Shown one piece after another: positions 11,990-23,053 of a stretch of 64,000 bases of DNA (position 1 is its first letter; each line of letters begins with the position of its first letter). The stretch is from Ditylenchus dipsaci (lineage: Eukaryota; Nematoda; Chromadorea; Rhabditida; Anguinidae), in the NCBI GenBank assembly GCA_004194705.1, contig SADC01000704.1, positions 1 to 64,000 on the forward strand. The letters are read 5' to 3'. Position numbers and translations under genes: made by a program. Below the pieces are notes generated by a model. That model had not been told where the DNA came from, searched no databases, and saw nothing but the letters and a program-made list of their open reading frames with translations.

Positions 11990-12300
11990 TTGTATACTAA
12001 GTGGTCAAAATAGGCTACAAAATAGGCACACAAATGTGCCTATTTGTGCCTAAATGTGCCTAAATGTTCATATAATATAGTTTATAATATATATAGCTAA
12101 TATAGTTTATATAATATAGTGGAATGTGCCTAAATTATGGAATGTGCCTATTTTAGGCACATACCTATTACATTTTGTACCCTTTTTAGGAACATTCCTT
12201 CATATAGGTCTGTTTCTTTTAGGTATGTGCCTATTTTAGGCACATTCCTATTTTATTTTGTTCCTTTTTTAGGAACATTCTTTCATGTAGGTGTTGTTCC
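11990..12300. repeat. GTGCCTA / TAGGCAC inverted-tandem repeats
   Basis: Repeated AATGTGCCTAAATG and ATTTTAGGCAC units in both orientations, mixed with TATAGTTTATATAATATAGT repeats. The left edge, CCAGGGATGGCCA near 11976, resembles a hAT terminus. No coding potential. Confidence 0.6.
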
Positions 12301-12853
12301 TTATAAAAATATGGCTTATTCTCTCATAATGCCTTTTTTGAAATACCAGTTTTTTTGAGTGATATAAGCAGACAAATAAGATAAAATTCAATTTTTAAAT
12401 AAATCAAGTAAGAACCAATTTTAAAGCTAAGTAGCAATAAAAATACTTCGATTGTTAAGTTCAATGTGTGAGGTGAAATGTAAGTCAAGTACAACCCGAA
12501 TACTACAGTCGACGCTCGATACAACGTACACCCGCTACAACGTACGACTCGATACAACGTACGGCTGAGAATGTTTTGTTGGTCTGTACTAATTTAAGGC
12601 AAAGTGACACTCGATATAACATACGCTCGATATAACGTACGCTCGATACAACGTACGACTGTGGTCGGTCCCCACAAGGAAAAACCCACTCGGTATAACA
12701 TACGGTCAAAAAACTGCAAACTTTTGTTGCCCCAAAATATTTTTTCAGTTTTGTCATTGTTCATTTTTTGCTTCTTCTTTTTTTAAATTTATTATTTTTT
12801 GATGGTGCTTTTTTGGTCTGTTTCATATGTATTTTTTGTTTGTTTAGGCTAAC

Positions 12854-13531
12854 CATGGAAACTCCAAGCAAGAAGCGCCGCGTCATTACTCTGGAGGACA
12901 AGAAGAAGATCATCGAGGCTTCAAAAGAGGGCAAGAGCATGGCAGATGTGGGCAAACAATTCGATCTTCCAAAAACGACAGTGCAATCAATTCTCAAAGA
13001 AAAGGAAGCAATCCTCAATGCAATCAACGAAGGGTGGGAAGCAAAGCGATCTCGAGTCAAGGCAGCCAAACACGAAGATTTGGAAGATGCCGTCCTGCGC
13101 TGGGTCAAATCGGTGAGAAGTCAGAACGTCGCAGTGACTGGTCCCGTGGTCATGGTAAAAAAATTATTTCATTTCTTTTTTTCATCTTTTTTTCAGGAAA
13201 AAGCCTTGCAGTTGGCGACCGACTCTGGGCGCAACTCCAAGCCAACAACGAGGTGGAAGGCGATCTGGTGGAATACTTGGCTGTGGACGAACAAGTCGCA
13301 ACTGGTGGAGCTCAAACATTGGCCGAAATCGCTCAGGATGTCGCAAGCAAGGTGGAAGAGGCCGAAGTGGAAAGCGACTCTGAAGTGGTGGAAATTGAAG
13401 ACGAAGAGCCTCCAGTAACTGCCCGAGAGCTCAGCCAAGCAAAGAGAATCCTGCAGCGGTATGCCGATACTGTCACCAATCCCGCCACTCGCAAACTTTT
13501 TGATCAAATGGATGATGCTTGGCCGAAGTAA
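12854..13531 (+). CDS. CENP-B/Tigger-like transposase, DNA-binding and C-terminal parts only
   Basis: The start is ATG at 12854 (METPSKKRRVITLEDKKKII). Residues 1-60 form the psq-type helix-turn-helix (MADVGKQFDLPKTTVQSILK), followed by the start of the second CENP-B-type domain (LEDAVLRWVKSVRSQNVAVT). An intron, 13156-13197, is marked by GTAAAA and TTTCAG. It continues EKALQLATDSG, then changes frame into LVEYLAVDEQVATGGAQTLA and the acidic tail ending DQMDDAWPK with stop at 13529-13531. The whole DDE catalytic domain (normally some 200 residues) is absent between these parts; the join is near 13215-13225, where the frame also changes. It could bind the element ends but not cut. Expression is unknown. 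Confidence 0.75.
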   Translation, partial: HGNSKQEAPRHYSGGQEEDHRGFKRGQEHGRCGQTIRSSKNDSAINSQRKGSNPQCNQRRVGSKAISSQGSQTRRFGRCRPALGQIGEKSERRSDWSRGHGKKIISFLFFIFFSGKSLAVGDRLWAQLQANNEVEGDLVEYLAVDEQVATGGAQTLAEIAQDVASKVEEAEVESDSEVVEIEDEEPPVTARELSQAKRILQRYADTVTNPATRKLFDQMDDAWPK

Positions 13532-13788
13532 GAATGAAGAACATGAAACAGAGATCAATTCAAGATTTTTTGCTCCTGGTGAATGATTGACTGCCAACAT
13601 TCCTTAATGCTGTCTCACTTTCCAACATCCTTGTAATTGTTTCGTCTTCCAACATCCTTGTTATTGTTTCGTTTTCCAACATCCTTGATAAATTGTTTGA
13701 TGTTATTGTGGAATCATATGCTCGTTTCACTTATTTTTTGTATAAAATATATTAAAACTCTGTATAGATACAGTTGCCAAAATAAAGC

Positions 13789-13888
13789 CAAGTGCAACTC
13801 TCTATAAGATACACTCCTATAAGATACACTCCTATAAGATACACCTGGAGCTGGTCCCGAGGGTGTATCTTATAGGGAGCGTCGACTG
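13789..13888. mobile_element. Small MITE with CTATAAGATACACTC repeats nested in the Tigger element
   Basis: Three direct copies of CTATAAGATACACTC on the left and the inverse GAGGGTGTATCTTATAGGGA plus GCGTCGACTG on the right, followed by TA. The left tip is degenerate. It belongs to the same family as the MITE in the reductase intron at 29-30 kb. Confidence 0.65.
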
Positions 13889-14323
13889 TATGATAAATTA
13901 TATTCAATGGAACATGAAAACTCGATACAACATACGGCTGGCAAATTATTTAAGCGGACACTCGATATAACATACGCTCGATATAACATACGCTCGATAT
14001 AACGTACGGCTGAGGCCGGTCCCCCGGCCGTACGTTATATCAAGTTTCGACTGTACAAATTTAGTTATTAAAAATGAGAAAAAATAAAAGTTACTTTTTT
14101 ACTTATTCTATTCGTTTGTTCGAAACCAAGGTCCTCCTCAAAATGAACAAACCAGGATAAATGTATCCATGTTTGCCAAACATACGAACTTCATCGCATC
14201 TTCCTGTGATGTTTGCAACGTGTCGCGCCTTAAATCAACTACTATTACTAAAATTAAAAAAAAACCCAGCTCACTTTCCAAGTTGGAAACTCAAAACTCC
14301 ACATTCTCCACTTGGTTCTATGA

Positions 14324-15245
14324 GTGAATGACCACACCGTATGTGAGCCGAATCGTTTTTTCTCGTGTAGTGTTCATGGAACCCGATTGCCGATCTATCT
14401 TCTTTTCAGCAAAATGCCTTCGTACCAGAAATTCATACACTGTTTTTCTGATTTTATGAAAATGTTCGAAACTGTAGTAATGGATTTACAGGTAATTACA
14501 GGTTCGCATATGACCAATATTAGTAGTAGATTCCTACAGGCCGACCAAAGTGTCACAGATTCAATTATCATACCTCGAATTGCAAATTTGAAAAGAAAAC
14601 TGAAGGCTTCTGCCGCCGCAGGCCACTCTACGCTAAAGGGATGCTTGGGAATGGCAGCTCTAGAGGCTTTAAATATAAAAATTTCTAGTATGGAAGCTAC
14701 TATACCACGTGCTGCTTCTTATTTAGACCCATTTGTAAAGCCTCACCTAATCCATATTGAGAAGGAAGTGCCTGACTGGAGTTTCACAAAAGTAATTTAC
14801 GATATATACGTTGCTTTATTAAACAAAAAATATAGGCTTCTGATCATGTAAGAAGACTAGCACAAAAGTACGCTGAGCAATGCTCAAACGTAAATGGACC
14901 GAGAGAATGTGACTTTCAAGTCATGCAGGAAGACTCCTTCAAACAGGAGTTTACTATCTATTCATCTCCTTACAGTGTTAACCAAGAAGTTTTTCAATTC
15001 TGGAAAGATAACCAAAAAGTTTACTTTCAACAAAACAGTTACATCGTGTATGCTTATTATTCAGAACTTTCCAACCTTATCTAAGCTAGCCAGGAAAATC
15101 ATGTCTATGCCGTCATCGAGTGCTCCAAGTGAGCGCACCTTTTCGCGTTGGGTACTATCGCAACAGATTTACGAAATAAGCTACAGTCAACTCCCGATTT
15201 AGTGTACACCGGATTTAGTGAACACCTGGATTTAATCATTTTGTC
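14324..15245 (+). pseudogene. hAT-family transposase remnant
   Basis: Reading frame 14324-14851 includes FMKMFETVVMDLQVITGS and RAASYLDPFVKPHLI, typical of the middle of hAT transposases. After a frame change (about 14850) the C-terminal dimerisation block reads FPTLSKLARKIMSMPSSSAP with SERTFS. Then, after another change, GTIATDLRNKLQSTPDL, the usual continuation of hAT proteins. Stops and at least three frame changes make it non-functional. The N-terminal zinc finger was not found, although C..C-like residues near 14205-14220 may be its remains. A MITE interrupts its 3' end at 15184. Confidence 0.75.
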
Positions 15246-15353
15246 CGGCGGTTAATTAAAATGACTAGAATGAACCCTCGATTTAGTGTACACTCGATTC
15301 AGTGTACATCCGAAGCCGGTCCCCAGGGTGTACACTAAATCGGGAGTTGACTG
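15184..15353. mobile_element. Pogo-type MITE, TIR CAGTCAACTCCCGATTTAG
   Basis: TA-flanked; the ends CAGTCAACTCCCGATTTAGT and inverted ACTAAATCGGGAGTTGACTG match perfectly. GTGTACAC direct repeats lie inside, with the family motif GCCGGTCCCCAGG near the right end. A copy of the terminal GGGAGTTGACTGTAT follows directly (about 15363-15377). Confidence 0.85.
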
Positions 15354-15699
15354 TATCAGCTAGGGAGTTGACTGTATCTGCACTTGGGGTTTTTTTTCAT
15401 ATATTTTTTCAGTGTTTTTATGTTATTGTCTTGAAGGGAAAGTCATTATTTTGAACTTTTTAACTGCCTAACCCACTTGGATAGTATCCAAACATAAAAG
15501 CCCCACTCCAAAGAGTATTTTTCTCTGAGCCTACCTTTTTCGGTTCCCTTGATTTTTTTTCACCCCAATCCATTGCAATGAGGAGTGTGTTGGTCTTTGG
15601 CCGCGAAGCGGCCAAATATCCTTGGTAATGTCTATGCGACAGGTGTGAAATAAGCTTTGCACCCATAAGGGTTCGAACCATGAACCTCGGTTTTGAGAA

Positions 15700-16300
15700 A
15701 TTTATGCGGGAATTTAAATTTTTAAAGGGGGGGGGACACTTGGGGGGGGGGGGGGTGTTGAGAAATGAGTTTATCAACCTGATGAAAAACCCATAAATGG
15801 GTTGCAAAAAGATTTTAAATATAAAATTATTTATGTGATTTTATGATGGGTTTCACTACATTATTCGACAATATTTAGTGAAACCCATCATGGAATCACA
15901 TAAATAACTTTATATTCAAAATTTTTGCAACCCGTCAATGGGTTTGAAATAGGCTGGCAAACCCATTTCTAAACCCCCCCTAGTGTCCCCCCCTTTAAGT
16001 CCAACCAAACCAAGTGGTCGTCACCAGGAGCAAAAAATTTTTACTTTTTCGGGTTCTGAAACCTGTTTTCTGGACTGATTCGGACACGCTGAAGATGGTT
16101 TGATAGAGGTAAAATGCCATTTTCTAAGGTATTTTTCGAGTTTTGGTAAAAGCGAGTTTTTGTTAAAATCAATTGTATCCCGATACTCGAAAAAAACCAT
16201 ACAAAACCTTATTTCACCACTATCAAACCATCTTCAGCGTGTCCGAATCAGTCCAGAAAACAGGTTTCAAAACCCGAAAAAGTAAAAAAAAAATTTCATT
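15700..16300. repeat. Two adjoining palindromes related to the foldback family
   Basis: 15720-16000 is an inverted repeat centred near 15865 (arms include ACCCATAAATGGGTTGCAAA and GTGATTTTATGATGGGTTTC) with long G or C runs at the outer edges. 16005-16300 is a second inverted repeat centred near 16170, with arms CCAAACCAAGTGGTCGTC and GGACTGATTCGGACACGCTG. The second is clearly related to the inner arms of foldback element C at 29.40-29.72 kb. Confidence 0.7.
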
Positions 16301-16562
16301 AAACTGTACTTATTTTATGTGGCCGGTGCACCACCTCCGCACCGGCGGTGCTTGGTGCGGGCCAGTGCGGAAAATTAGTAGGGGTCGGTGCCGGTGCGGG
16401 TGCCGGTGAGGAAAATCGTGAGGGGTCGGTGCCGATTCGTTAAATGATTTGTGTTAAATGATTAAATTATTTGTGTCACATAAAGTAAGAAGTAATCGGC
16501 AAAAAAAACAATATAATAGACTCTTTTCGTACAGAATTTCAGCAAACAAGTAAAAAACGACC

Positions 16563-16803
16563 CTAGTAGCGAATAAACCACCAACCCCCCCCCCCACCCC
16601 AATTTTTCCTTTTAAAATTTAAGTAAAGAGTAGATAACCGCCCTCCCAAATACATGTCCCAGACCCCAGAAAAATTGCGTAATACAATTATCAGTCACAA
16701 CTTCCATACGCTGGCCTACTCCTAAGCCTAAACTTGTTGTTCCAAAGAGTAGTTACAGCGATTTTGGGAGAATCAGATTTTAGGAAAAGTATTCTATACT
16801 AGC
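16563..16803. mobile_element. MITE with CTAGTAGCGAATAA ends
   Basis: Left end CCCTAGTAGCGAATAA, degenerate right end TATACTAGCGCC. The better preserved sister copy at 60023-60260 has GGGCGCTAGTAGCGAATAAC and inverted ATTCGCTACTAGGGTC. The inside is non-coding and shared between the two (ACCACCCCCCC, CCTAAGCC). Family not assigned. Confidence 0.55.
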
Positions 16804-17178
16804 GCCTGAAAACTAAAGAGATATGGCGAATTTACCTATTGGCGAATTTACCTGTTGGCGAATTCGAACTGGTTGCGAATGAGTATGTAAATTAAAATTG
16901 GGAAAAAGTGCCAGTTCCAGGATACTACCGAAATATTCTCGGATAGTCATATTGAGGATTTCATCGAATTGGACATGGTTCATGGTTTTTATATTTTAGC
17001 TCTTAATTAATACTAACTTTTCATCTGTATGATAGCTCAAATGAAAGCCCAGAATCTTGGCTTCATTTTGACACTAAAATGCTCATCCCTGAACTTCAGG
17101 GCCTGAAGTTTAATGATTAGGAAAAAATTTTGAATTCCCGGGCACCACCTCTTATTAGCGTGGGCCTGCCTTTTAAGG

Positions 17179-17186
17179 TATATAAA
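17179..17186 (+). promoter_or_regulatory. TATA box of the membrane protein gene
   Basis: TATATAAA about 115 bp upstream of the ATG at 17298. A possible initiator (TTTCAGAATC) lies about 17-20 bp downstream of the TATA box, somewhat closer than the usual 25-30 bp. Confidence 0.6.
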
Positions 17187-17297
17187 GCAAAAACTTTCAG
17201 AATCTTGTCATTTATCGCATTCGTCTCCGTCATAGTTAGTTGCTCTGTGTTCAAAAAGAATTTCGTCTGTGCTCCAAACAAGTGTCCCTGAAAAGAA

Positions 17298-18501
17298 ATG
17301 TGGAGCAAATCGGAAGTGTCCTCTAGTCATCTGCTGTTGCATTGGATGGTGTTCTTAGCTCTGCTTTTTTCGTCTATTGGTGGAATCATTGCTGCGCCTA
17401 TTCGTCAAAGTGCTTCTGAATTGATGGCTGAAACAGAAAAGTGAGATCTTTAGTGTTTGTGGCTTTCAAACTTTTTGAAAATTCTTTATTTGTAGGTGGT
17501 TATCCGTTGGACCTGGCAAGACTCGAGATAATGCTGTGTTCGTGATCGGTGACAAAAACAAGCTCTCCTTCACTCTGTTTAGTCCAAATTGCCTCGAAGA
17601 TGATGGGAAAACAATCGAGTAAAATTGATTACAGTACATTATCCAACCTTGTTTACGGCGTTATTTTTAGTGCTTCTATGTCGTTTGAAAATGGGTGTGA
17701 ACTCAAAATGTGGTGGCAACGAAAGTTCGGGATGGATATTTTTATGATTGATGGCGTCGGGGGTAAAAGACGTTATTTATGCTCAGCTTAAATATTATTC
17801 TTTTCTCAGGTCGCACTGATCATGGCTCAAAAGTTCAGGTCAATCTTGATGGCAAGGACGCAAACTACTCTTTTGGTGGAAATTCTAATTCGGTACCGTG
17901 CCAGTTGAATTTGGACAAGAATTCTGATGGAGACGGCTATCTGGCAAATGTATCGTTGACTGGGACTCCTGGCTGTGAATTTAAGGCTCTCTTCGTGGGT
18001 TTTCTGCCTTCATCGTTTTTTCCTGAGTAAATGTGTTCACTTTCAGAAGTACAAGCAACTGGATGGAAGCAAACGACCGTCGCCCTCTGATGTTTACAGC
18101 TCTGCTTCAAATTCTTTGTCTACGCTTGCTATCGTTGGAATTGTACTCGGAGTCGTCGGCCTTCTCGCTCTACTTGGTCTTGTCGGCTTTCTGCTCTACT
18201 GCTATTTGTGGAAGAAGAAACTCAATGAAGAGGAAAAAGAAGTCTCTCGTTCAACAGTTCCGAAACAAAAAAAGACTGTGGGTAAGACTTGCCCGCCAGG
18301 ACCGAGGAAACCGACTAAGACTACGCAGCCTGTCCCATCTAAATACACTGAAAAAGGGTAAGTCAATTTTATTTCATTCAATGCTCCAGCTCCAAATTTT
18401 CTGATTTCAGGAATCTGCGAGCGCTTCCTCCAAACTCCGAAACTCTGAAGAAAATAGCTGCAGATCGCAAGGACCATGAAGAGCATCCGAGTGGAAATTG
18501 A
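17298..18501 (+). CDS. Single-pass type I membrane protein, unrecognised
   Basis: Joined exons: 17298-17441 (signal peptide, LLHWMVFLALLFSSIGGIIA), 17496-17620, 17674-17762, 17810-17993, 18046-18358 and 18412-18501; all introns are GT-AG. The ectodomain (about 160 residues) carries WLSVGPGKTRDNAVFVIGDK, FSPNCLEDD, SFENGCELKMWWQRKFGMD and VPCQLNLDKNSDGDGYLANV with four cysteines (NCL, GCE, PCQ, GCE), possibly two disulfides. One transmembrane segment reads TLAIVGIVLGVVGLLALLGL, followed by YLWKKK and a basic Pro/Lys/Thr-rich tail of about 90 residues. The alternation of short exposed strands suggests a beta-sandwich ectodomain (galectin-like lectin or Ig-like), but this is a guess. The gene has no frame break, a TATA box and a poly(A) signal, so it is probably active. 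I do not recognise the family. Confidence 0.8.
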
Positions 18502-18670
18502 TGTACCGAATTATCCATGGAAGAGACGGCCGTGAGCATATGTACTGGACAAGACTCTCGAAGGACAAGTACGTTCCCAAGACGATTTGAGACAAGGGGA
18601 AAGAAGAAGAAGCATCATCAATTCTTCAGAACACCTATTATGTATTGTATAAATCTACCGTGTATTTGTG

Positions 18671-18676
18671 AATAAA
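18671..18676 (+). terminator. Poly(A) signal AATAAA of the membrane protein gene
   Basis: AATAAA about 170 bp after the stop codon, followed by TGTGCTGG/TGTTTATTG GT-rich sequence, the expected downstream element. Confidence 0.7.
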
Positions 18677-18887
18677 CACCAGTTTCTGTGCTGGATGTCT
18701 TCATGTTTATTGACCCCCCCCCTCCGGTGTGACAGGAGTGACAGGAATCGACATTTGGATTGGAATCGAATTTGGTTTGATTTGGTTTGATCTTTGTAAC
18801 CGAAATCGACGCCACGGTCGGAAATTCGCCGTACAAATTCCAATAATGTTGGAAAATGTCGCGCGACATTTTCCAAAAATTGTAAGG

Positions 18888-19010
18888 GAGGCAGATAGCA
18901 GAGAAATAAGAAACAGGCCTGGGGCGACCCGATAGCTCAACTGGTTAGAGCGCCGACTTGCAAGGAGGATATCGTGGGATCGCACTTTTACCCAGGCCTG
19001 TAGAAAAGCC
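18888..19010 (+). repeat. tRNA-derived SINE-like copy
   Basis: CCCGATAGCTCAACTGGTTA gives a good Pol III A box, and GCGCCGACTTGCAAGGAGG mimics an Ala (TGC) anticodon arm. The B-box position (GGGATCGCAC) is degenerate. The flanking GGAGGCAGATAGCAGAGAAA recurs in the second copy at 26640-26755. Shared non-tRNA sequence on both sides marks a SINE rather than a gene. Confidence 0.65.
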
Positions 19011-20760
19011 GTACGCGGCCACTGGCGTACGCTTACTAAATATAAGAATTTGTCTGTTAGCCTTTTATTCGGGTGTTATTGATTTGGTTTCGTTCACATC
19101 GAGCTTTAATCCAGTGGAGTTCAATTGAATTAGTCTAAAAGACACCGGTTTCCCGGGAGATTTCGGGGTCAAATTGATTTGGCTTAAATTTTTTTTATAT
19201 TCGCTTGTTATTATGTGAGTCTTTGCACTTGTTCTGTTGCTTTTTCACGGTGATCATTTCGATATATTGCATTCTCAACTTCCTGCAGATAATCGGCCAC
19301 GAAATTTCGAAACCAGGTATCTTTCAAATTTCCACTCCATGGAAATTGTTGGTTTTTCACATTCTACTTCAATTTTTGAGTTAGTTATATTGAATTTGTG
19401 TTATTTTTTCGCCTATCTTATAGCTCTTGAATTTTCCCACAAGTATTGACCAAGTATTGAGCTAAGGTATTTAACTATGGCATGTTTAAAGCAACTTGAA
19501 GTGGAAATTTGGCAGGTTAAGAGAAAATGATGGTTTTGCGAGTTGTAGGCCGGTTCTATGATTCTTTTGCAAACAGATGACAGCTCACATACATCTATTT
19601 CAAAGAGCAGATCCCGGCGGTCATTTTAACATATTACAGTGATAGCTGCAGTCCAGAGATAAAGAATTTCTGCTTCTCGGGAGATTACGATGACTTCGGG
19701 TTATTTTTAACAAAAAAATAATGTGAAATTACTCCTTTTAAAGGGGCATACCAGCGCGGCCAAAATTTCAGCCAAAATTTAATTCTGAATCCGAATCCGT
19801 TGAGATCAGATCAAAATAATTTTTATGAGGCGAGATATCCTTCTCAGTAGACCAGGGCTGCGACTTTTCTCATTTGTTCACTCAAAGTAGCTATATCTCA
19901 GCTTATAAAAATTATTTTGATCTGATCTCAACGGATTCGGATTGAGAATGAAATTTTGGCAGAAGGGGTGAATTTCCAGAAACTTTTTCACATAAAATTG
20001 ATGTGTTTCATAAAAAATTTCCAAAAGTTCCGTCATAAAGTGTCACCAATCGATAGTCACCAATCGATACTGTCACCAATCAATAGTCACCAATCAAAAT
20101 TGTCACCAATCGATAGTTGTCCGCATCGCGTAGGTCACAGGTTCGATCACCAGCGGCTGCACGCCATGTATGTAATTTTTTTATTAACAATTTCGTGTAA
20201 AAATCATACTCGGGCTTTTGACTATCCGACAAGACCATCAACGCAGGGTTTCACACCTAGTGTAGCTTATTTGTAGGCTAAAAAATAGGCTAGAGCTCCG
20301 ATAATCGATGGTTTTGAGGGTTTTCTTCTACTGCTTTGATTGATATTTCTGCATTTTTTTTGACAAGTGACACGTTTCATACACAGTAATAAAGCCAAGA
20401 TCATGAGATTTCATTTGAGCTATCATACAAGGTAGAAGGTAATATTTCGTTAGAGCTAAGGTTTAAAAACTTTTACTGATGTCCAATTCAATACCAGCCA
20501 GTCATGTGCATGAAATCTCCAAATTACAGCATTTGCTGATAGTGAAGCTTAAAATGGTCGCAATTGATTGCTTGATTGATAATCCTATTGAGGATTTCAT
20601 CGGATTGGACACGGTTTAATCTTTTTTTTTAAATTCTAGCTCTAACTTTATACAAACTTTTTATCTGTATGATAGCTTAAATGAAAGCTGATGATCTTAG
20701 CTACATTTTGACACCAAACTGGTAAATAAAAAGAAAAAAAATAAGGTCTGCAGCCAGTGG
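19011..20760. other. Gene-free region with a palindrome and a tandem array
   Basis: 19765-19960 is an inverted repeat with arms CCGAATCCGTTGAGATCAGA and its inverse. 20040-20116 holds five copies of GTCACCAATCGATA. These lead into a tRNA-like B box (TCACAGGTTCGATCACCAG, 20135-20155). No gene supported. Confidence 0.5.
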
Positions 20761-20815
20761 TAGTCGAACCTGTGACCTAAGGCGATGCGCATATTAAGTC
20801 TGCCAGCCCCTTCTT
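20755..20815 (-). repeat. tRNA-derived fragment (B box)
   Basis: The minus strand reads GGTCACAGGTTCGACTACCA, a T-arm/B-box match preceded by ATGCGCATCGCC. The same arrangement, GCATCGCGTAGGTCACAGG, is on the plus strand at about 20122, so these are two copies of one repeat. Confidence 0.5.
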
Positions 20816-20949
20816 GTTGAGGACTTATTGTTAACGTGAATATTTATCGATCCTGCTTACATATACCTCTTTAGCAAACAATGGTCTTGGACACATCTTC
20901 TTATTAATAACTAACCGCCAAAAAATTGTGCAGAAAAAGGTTAAAAACG

Positions 20950-21093
20950 GTTTCGAAAAAATAGGGGGGGGCGGCAATTAGAGGGGGGGCGCTTATTTTT
21001 CGATCGACCTCTAGGGGGGCGGCAATTAGAGGGGGGGCGGCAATTAGAGGGGGGGCGGCAATTGGAGGGGGCGGCAATTAGAGGAAATACGGT
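20950..21093. mobile_element. CCGTATTTCCTCTAATA-family MITE, truncated
   Basis: Multiple GGGGGGGCGGCAATTAGAGG units ending GAGGAAATACGGTAT. The right end is intact and the left end is missing. Other copies: 22407-22852, 24819-25064, 26449-26820, 37409-37671, 45870-46107, 46964-47151 and 52570-52933. Confidence 0.6.
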
Positions 21094-21179
21094 ATATGTA
21101 TTTCCTCTATTAACCACACATGCAAAGTTTTTTTCGACCCCTAAAAAATCTTGCAATTGTGAACCAAAATGGTCTTTAC

Positions 21180-21274
21180 TAGAGTTGTAGAAATTCCCGG
21201 AAATATAGAAAACCCGGGAATATTCCCGGGAACATTGGGAATATTCCCGGGAATATTTCCATTGTACAACCCTA
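21180..21274. mobile_element. 95-bp hAT MITE, 8-bp TSD GTCTTTAC
   Basis: GTCTTTAC flanks the element at 21172-21179 and 21275-21282. The ends are TAGAGTTGTA and TACAACCCTA. The inside is CCCGGGAATATTCCCGGGAA-type palindromic sequence. An 8-bp duplication and TAGRG ends fit hAT. Confidence 0.85.
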
Positions 21275-21524
21275 GTCTTTACTCTGGAATCCTTGTCCAA
21301 AAATGAAGGGTGGAGGGTTATTAGAGCATAAGGAGTTAATAGAGCAAATATGATATTGAAGATATTAATGATAAAGGTGAAAGATATGTCTCTCGTTAAG
21401 AAGCTTGTTCAAATCGTTTGACTGGAGATGTGTTAGTTTTATTTTATAAACATCAAAATCTATTGCCAAAAACGGTACTACTGCCACAAACGATACTATC
21501 ATACAATACTATAAGCATTAAAAT

Positions 21525-21665
21525 CTATGGGACAAAAACGAGAATTCTATGGGCAAAAAGAAGTATTCTATGGCAAAAAGAAGTATTCTATGGGCAAAAA
21601 GAAGTATTCTATGGGCAAAAAGAAGTATTCTATGGGCAAAAACGAGTATTCTATGGGCAAAAAGA
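21525..21665 (+). repeat. 20-21-bp tandem array, unit GAAGTATTCTATGGGCAAAAA
   Basis: About seven head-to-tail copies, nearly identical, in direct orientation. It is open in several frames only because the unit length is close to a multiple of three. No inverted partner was found. Confidence 0.85.
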
Positions 21666-22406
21666 ATTACCACCCTTTTCAAAAGGCGGGGACCACCCTT
21701 TCAAGACAAAAAAACATTTGATTTGAAAATGTTCCTTTAAATTATTTTTTATCATCACCGAAAAAGTGTTTAGGACATTTTTCCGTTGGACATTTTTCCG
21801 TCGAAAATTTTCCGTGGTCATTTATTGGCTGTAATTTTTTTTCATGATTGAAAAAACGAATTCTGTTAGTACCGTTTTGTAGCTCAGGTCCTAGCTCAGG
21901 TCCTGCAAGCAAGCTCTAAGTAACACTGTGTTAGTAACACTAAAAATATTCGACAAACAAGTTGTTGTACCCAGCCAAGGGTTGGCCACCTCGCGGCCAA
22001 GACCAGCACACTCCACATTGCAATAGATGAGGGAAAACATATATTTTCGCCTTTTTCTCACACGGGAAGTGCACGACCCGACCTTGGCCTATTAAAGAAC
22101 CTGATATACCAAAAGATAGCCCTATCCTTGCTGATTACGGACCCGCTCGCAGAATCTGCTATAGAGTGATCTACGTCGAGATATTGATCTTCGAAAATTG
22201 TAAATTCTGAAAGCTAGCAATATATAACTGACTAACATCAATTTGAAGAATGTCAGTATGGTGCAATAAAAATACTATCGGTCCCCCTTTTATTGTCACA
22301 GGTTCGACTCCCAGGTGGTGCATTTTCTAATTTTTCACTTTTTCGTACAAATTTTAATTTGTAAAGAGTATATTATCAATGAAAGTACGGCCTTCAATAA
22401 GACTTA

Positions 22407-22852
22407 CCGTATTTTCTCTAATAAGCGCCCCCGCTCCAATAAGCGCACTTGCTCTAATAAGGGCCTCCCTAGAGCGAGGTTGAAAAATAAGCGTCCCCGC
22501 TCTAATGAGCGCTCTTCGGTTCGACAGGCGGCTGGGACGGAAGAAAAGAGCAAGGAAGAAGACGAAGGAAATGACTAGATCAGCGACGAATCTCTTCATT
22601 TTGAAAACGATGATCTTGATGTTATTAAACCAAGCTACCACACTGTCTGATTATTTGTTGATTTGTGTTGTTATCGAATTTTGAAAAAATTCATTTTCTC
22701 AAACTTTCGCGGCGCCTTCGGCGCCGAGAGTTCAAATAATAAGCGCACCCGCTCCAATAAGCGCCCCTGCTCTAATAAGCGCCCCCGTCCCCCCCCTAAG
22801 GGGAGGTTGGAAAATAAGCACCCCGGGGCGCTTATTAGAGGAAATACGGTAT
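22407..22852. mobile_element. CCGTATTTTCTCTAATAAGCGCCCC MITE
   Basis: Left end ACCGTATTTTCTCTAATAAG followed by four copies of GCTCTAATAAGCGC-like units; right end GCTTATTAGAGGAAATACGG. It lies about 40 bp upstream of the P450 TATA box, so it forms part of the gene's upstream region. Confidence 0.75.
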
Positions 22853-22892
22853 ACAGTAGTATAAGCTCGTATTATCATGAGTTTTGAAAGTG

Positions 22893-22899
22893 TATATAA
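22893..22899 (+). promoter_or_regulatory. Candidate TATA box of the P450 gene
   Basis: TATATAA about 160 bp upstream of the chosen ATG (23054), directly after the MITE end. No competing promoter motif is visible. Confidence 0.4.
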
Positions 22900-23053
22900 G
22901 CAGCAAAGTACTCTTGGTTGTTTGATCATCGAGCTGTTGTTATCTCCCTCTCTCTCTGCTGCGGGTTCCTCTTTGTTTTTGTTTACTTGTTTTTCTTCAA
23001 ATGTTTTTTCTACTCTGCTGAAATCCTATTTTTTCATTTCTGCCACAATAATC

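Larger units (their letters stand above)
12506..14053 (+). mobile_element. Tigger/pogo transposon with internally deleted transposase
   Basis: Bounded by TA, with ends CAGTCGACGCTCGATACAAC and inverted GTTATATCAAGTTTCGACTG. Both ends carry direct copies of CTCGATATAACGTACG. It contains the truncated transposase gene at 12854-13531 and a nested small MITE at 13789-13888. Size and ends fit a defective pogo/Tigger element. Confidence 0.85.

Noticed and set aside
13193..13600. 135-residue minus-strand frame
   Set aside because: Complement of the transposase C-terminal exon.
21418..21740. Open frames with repeated KKYSMGK / ILWAKRS
   Set aside because: By-product of the 20-21-bp tandem array; no start context or splice support.
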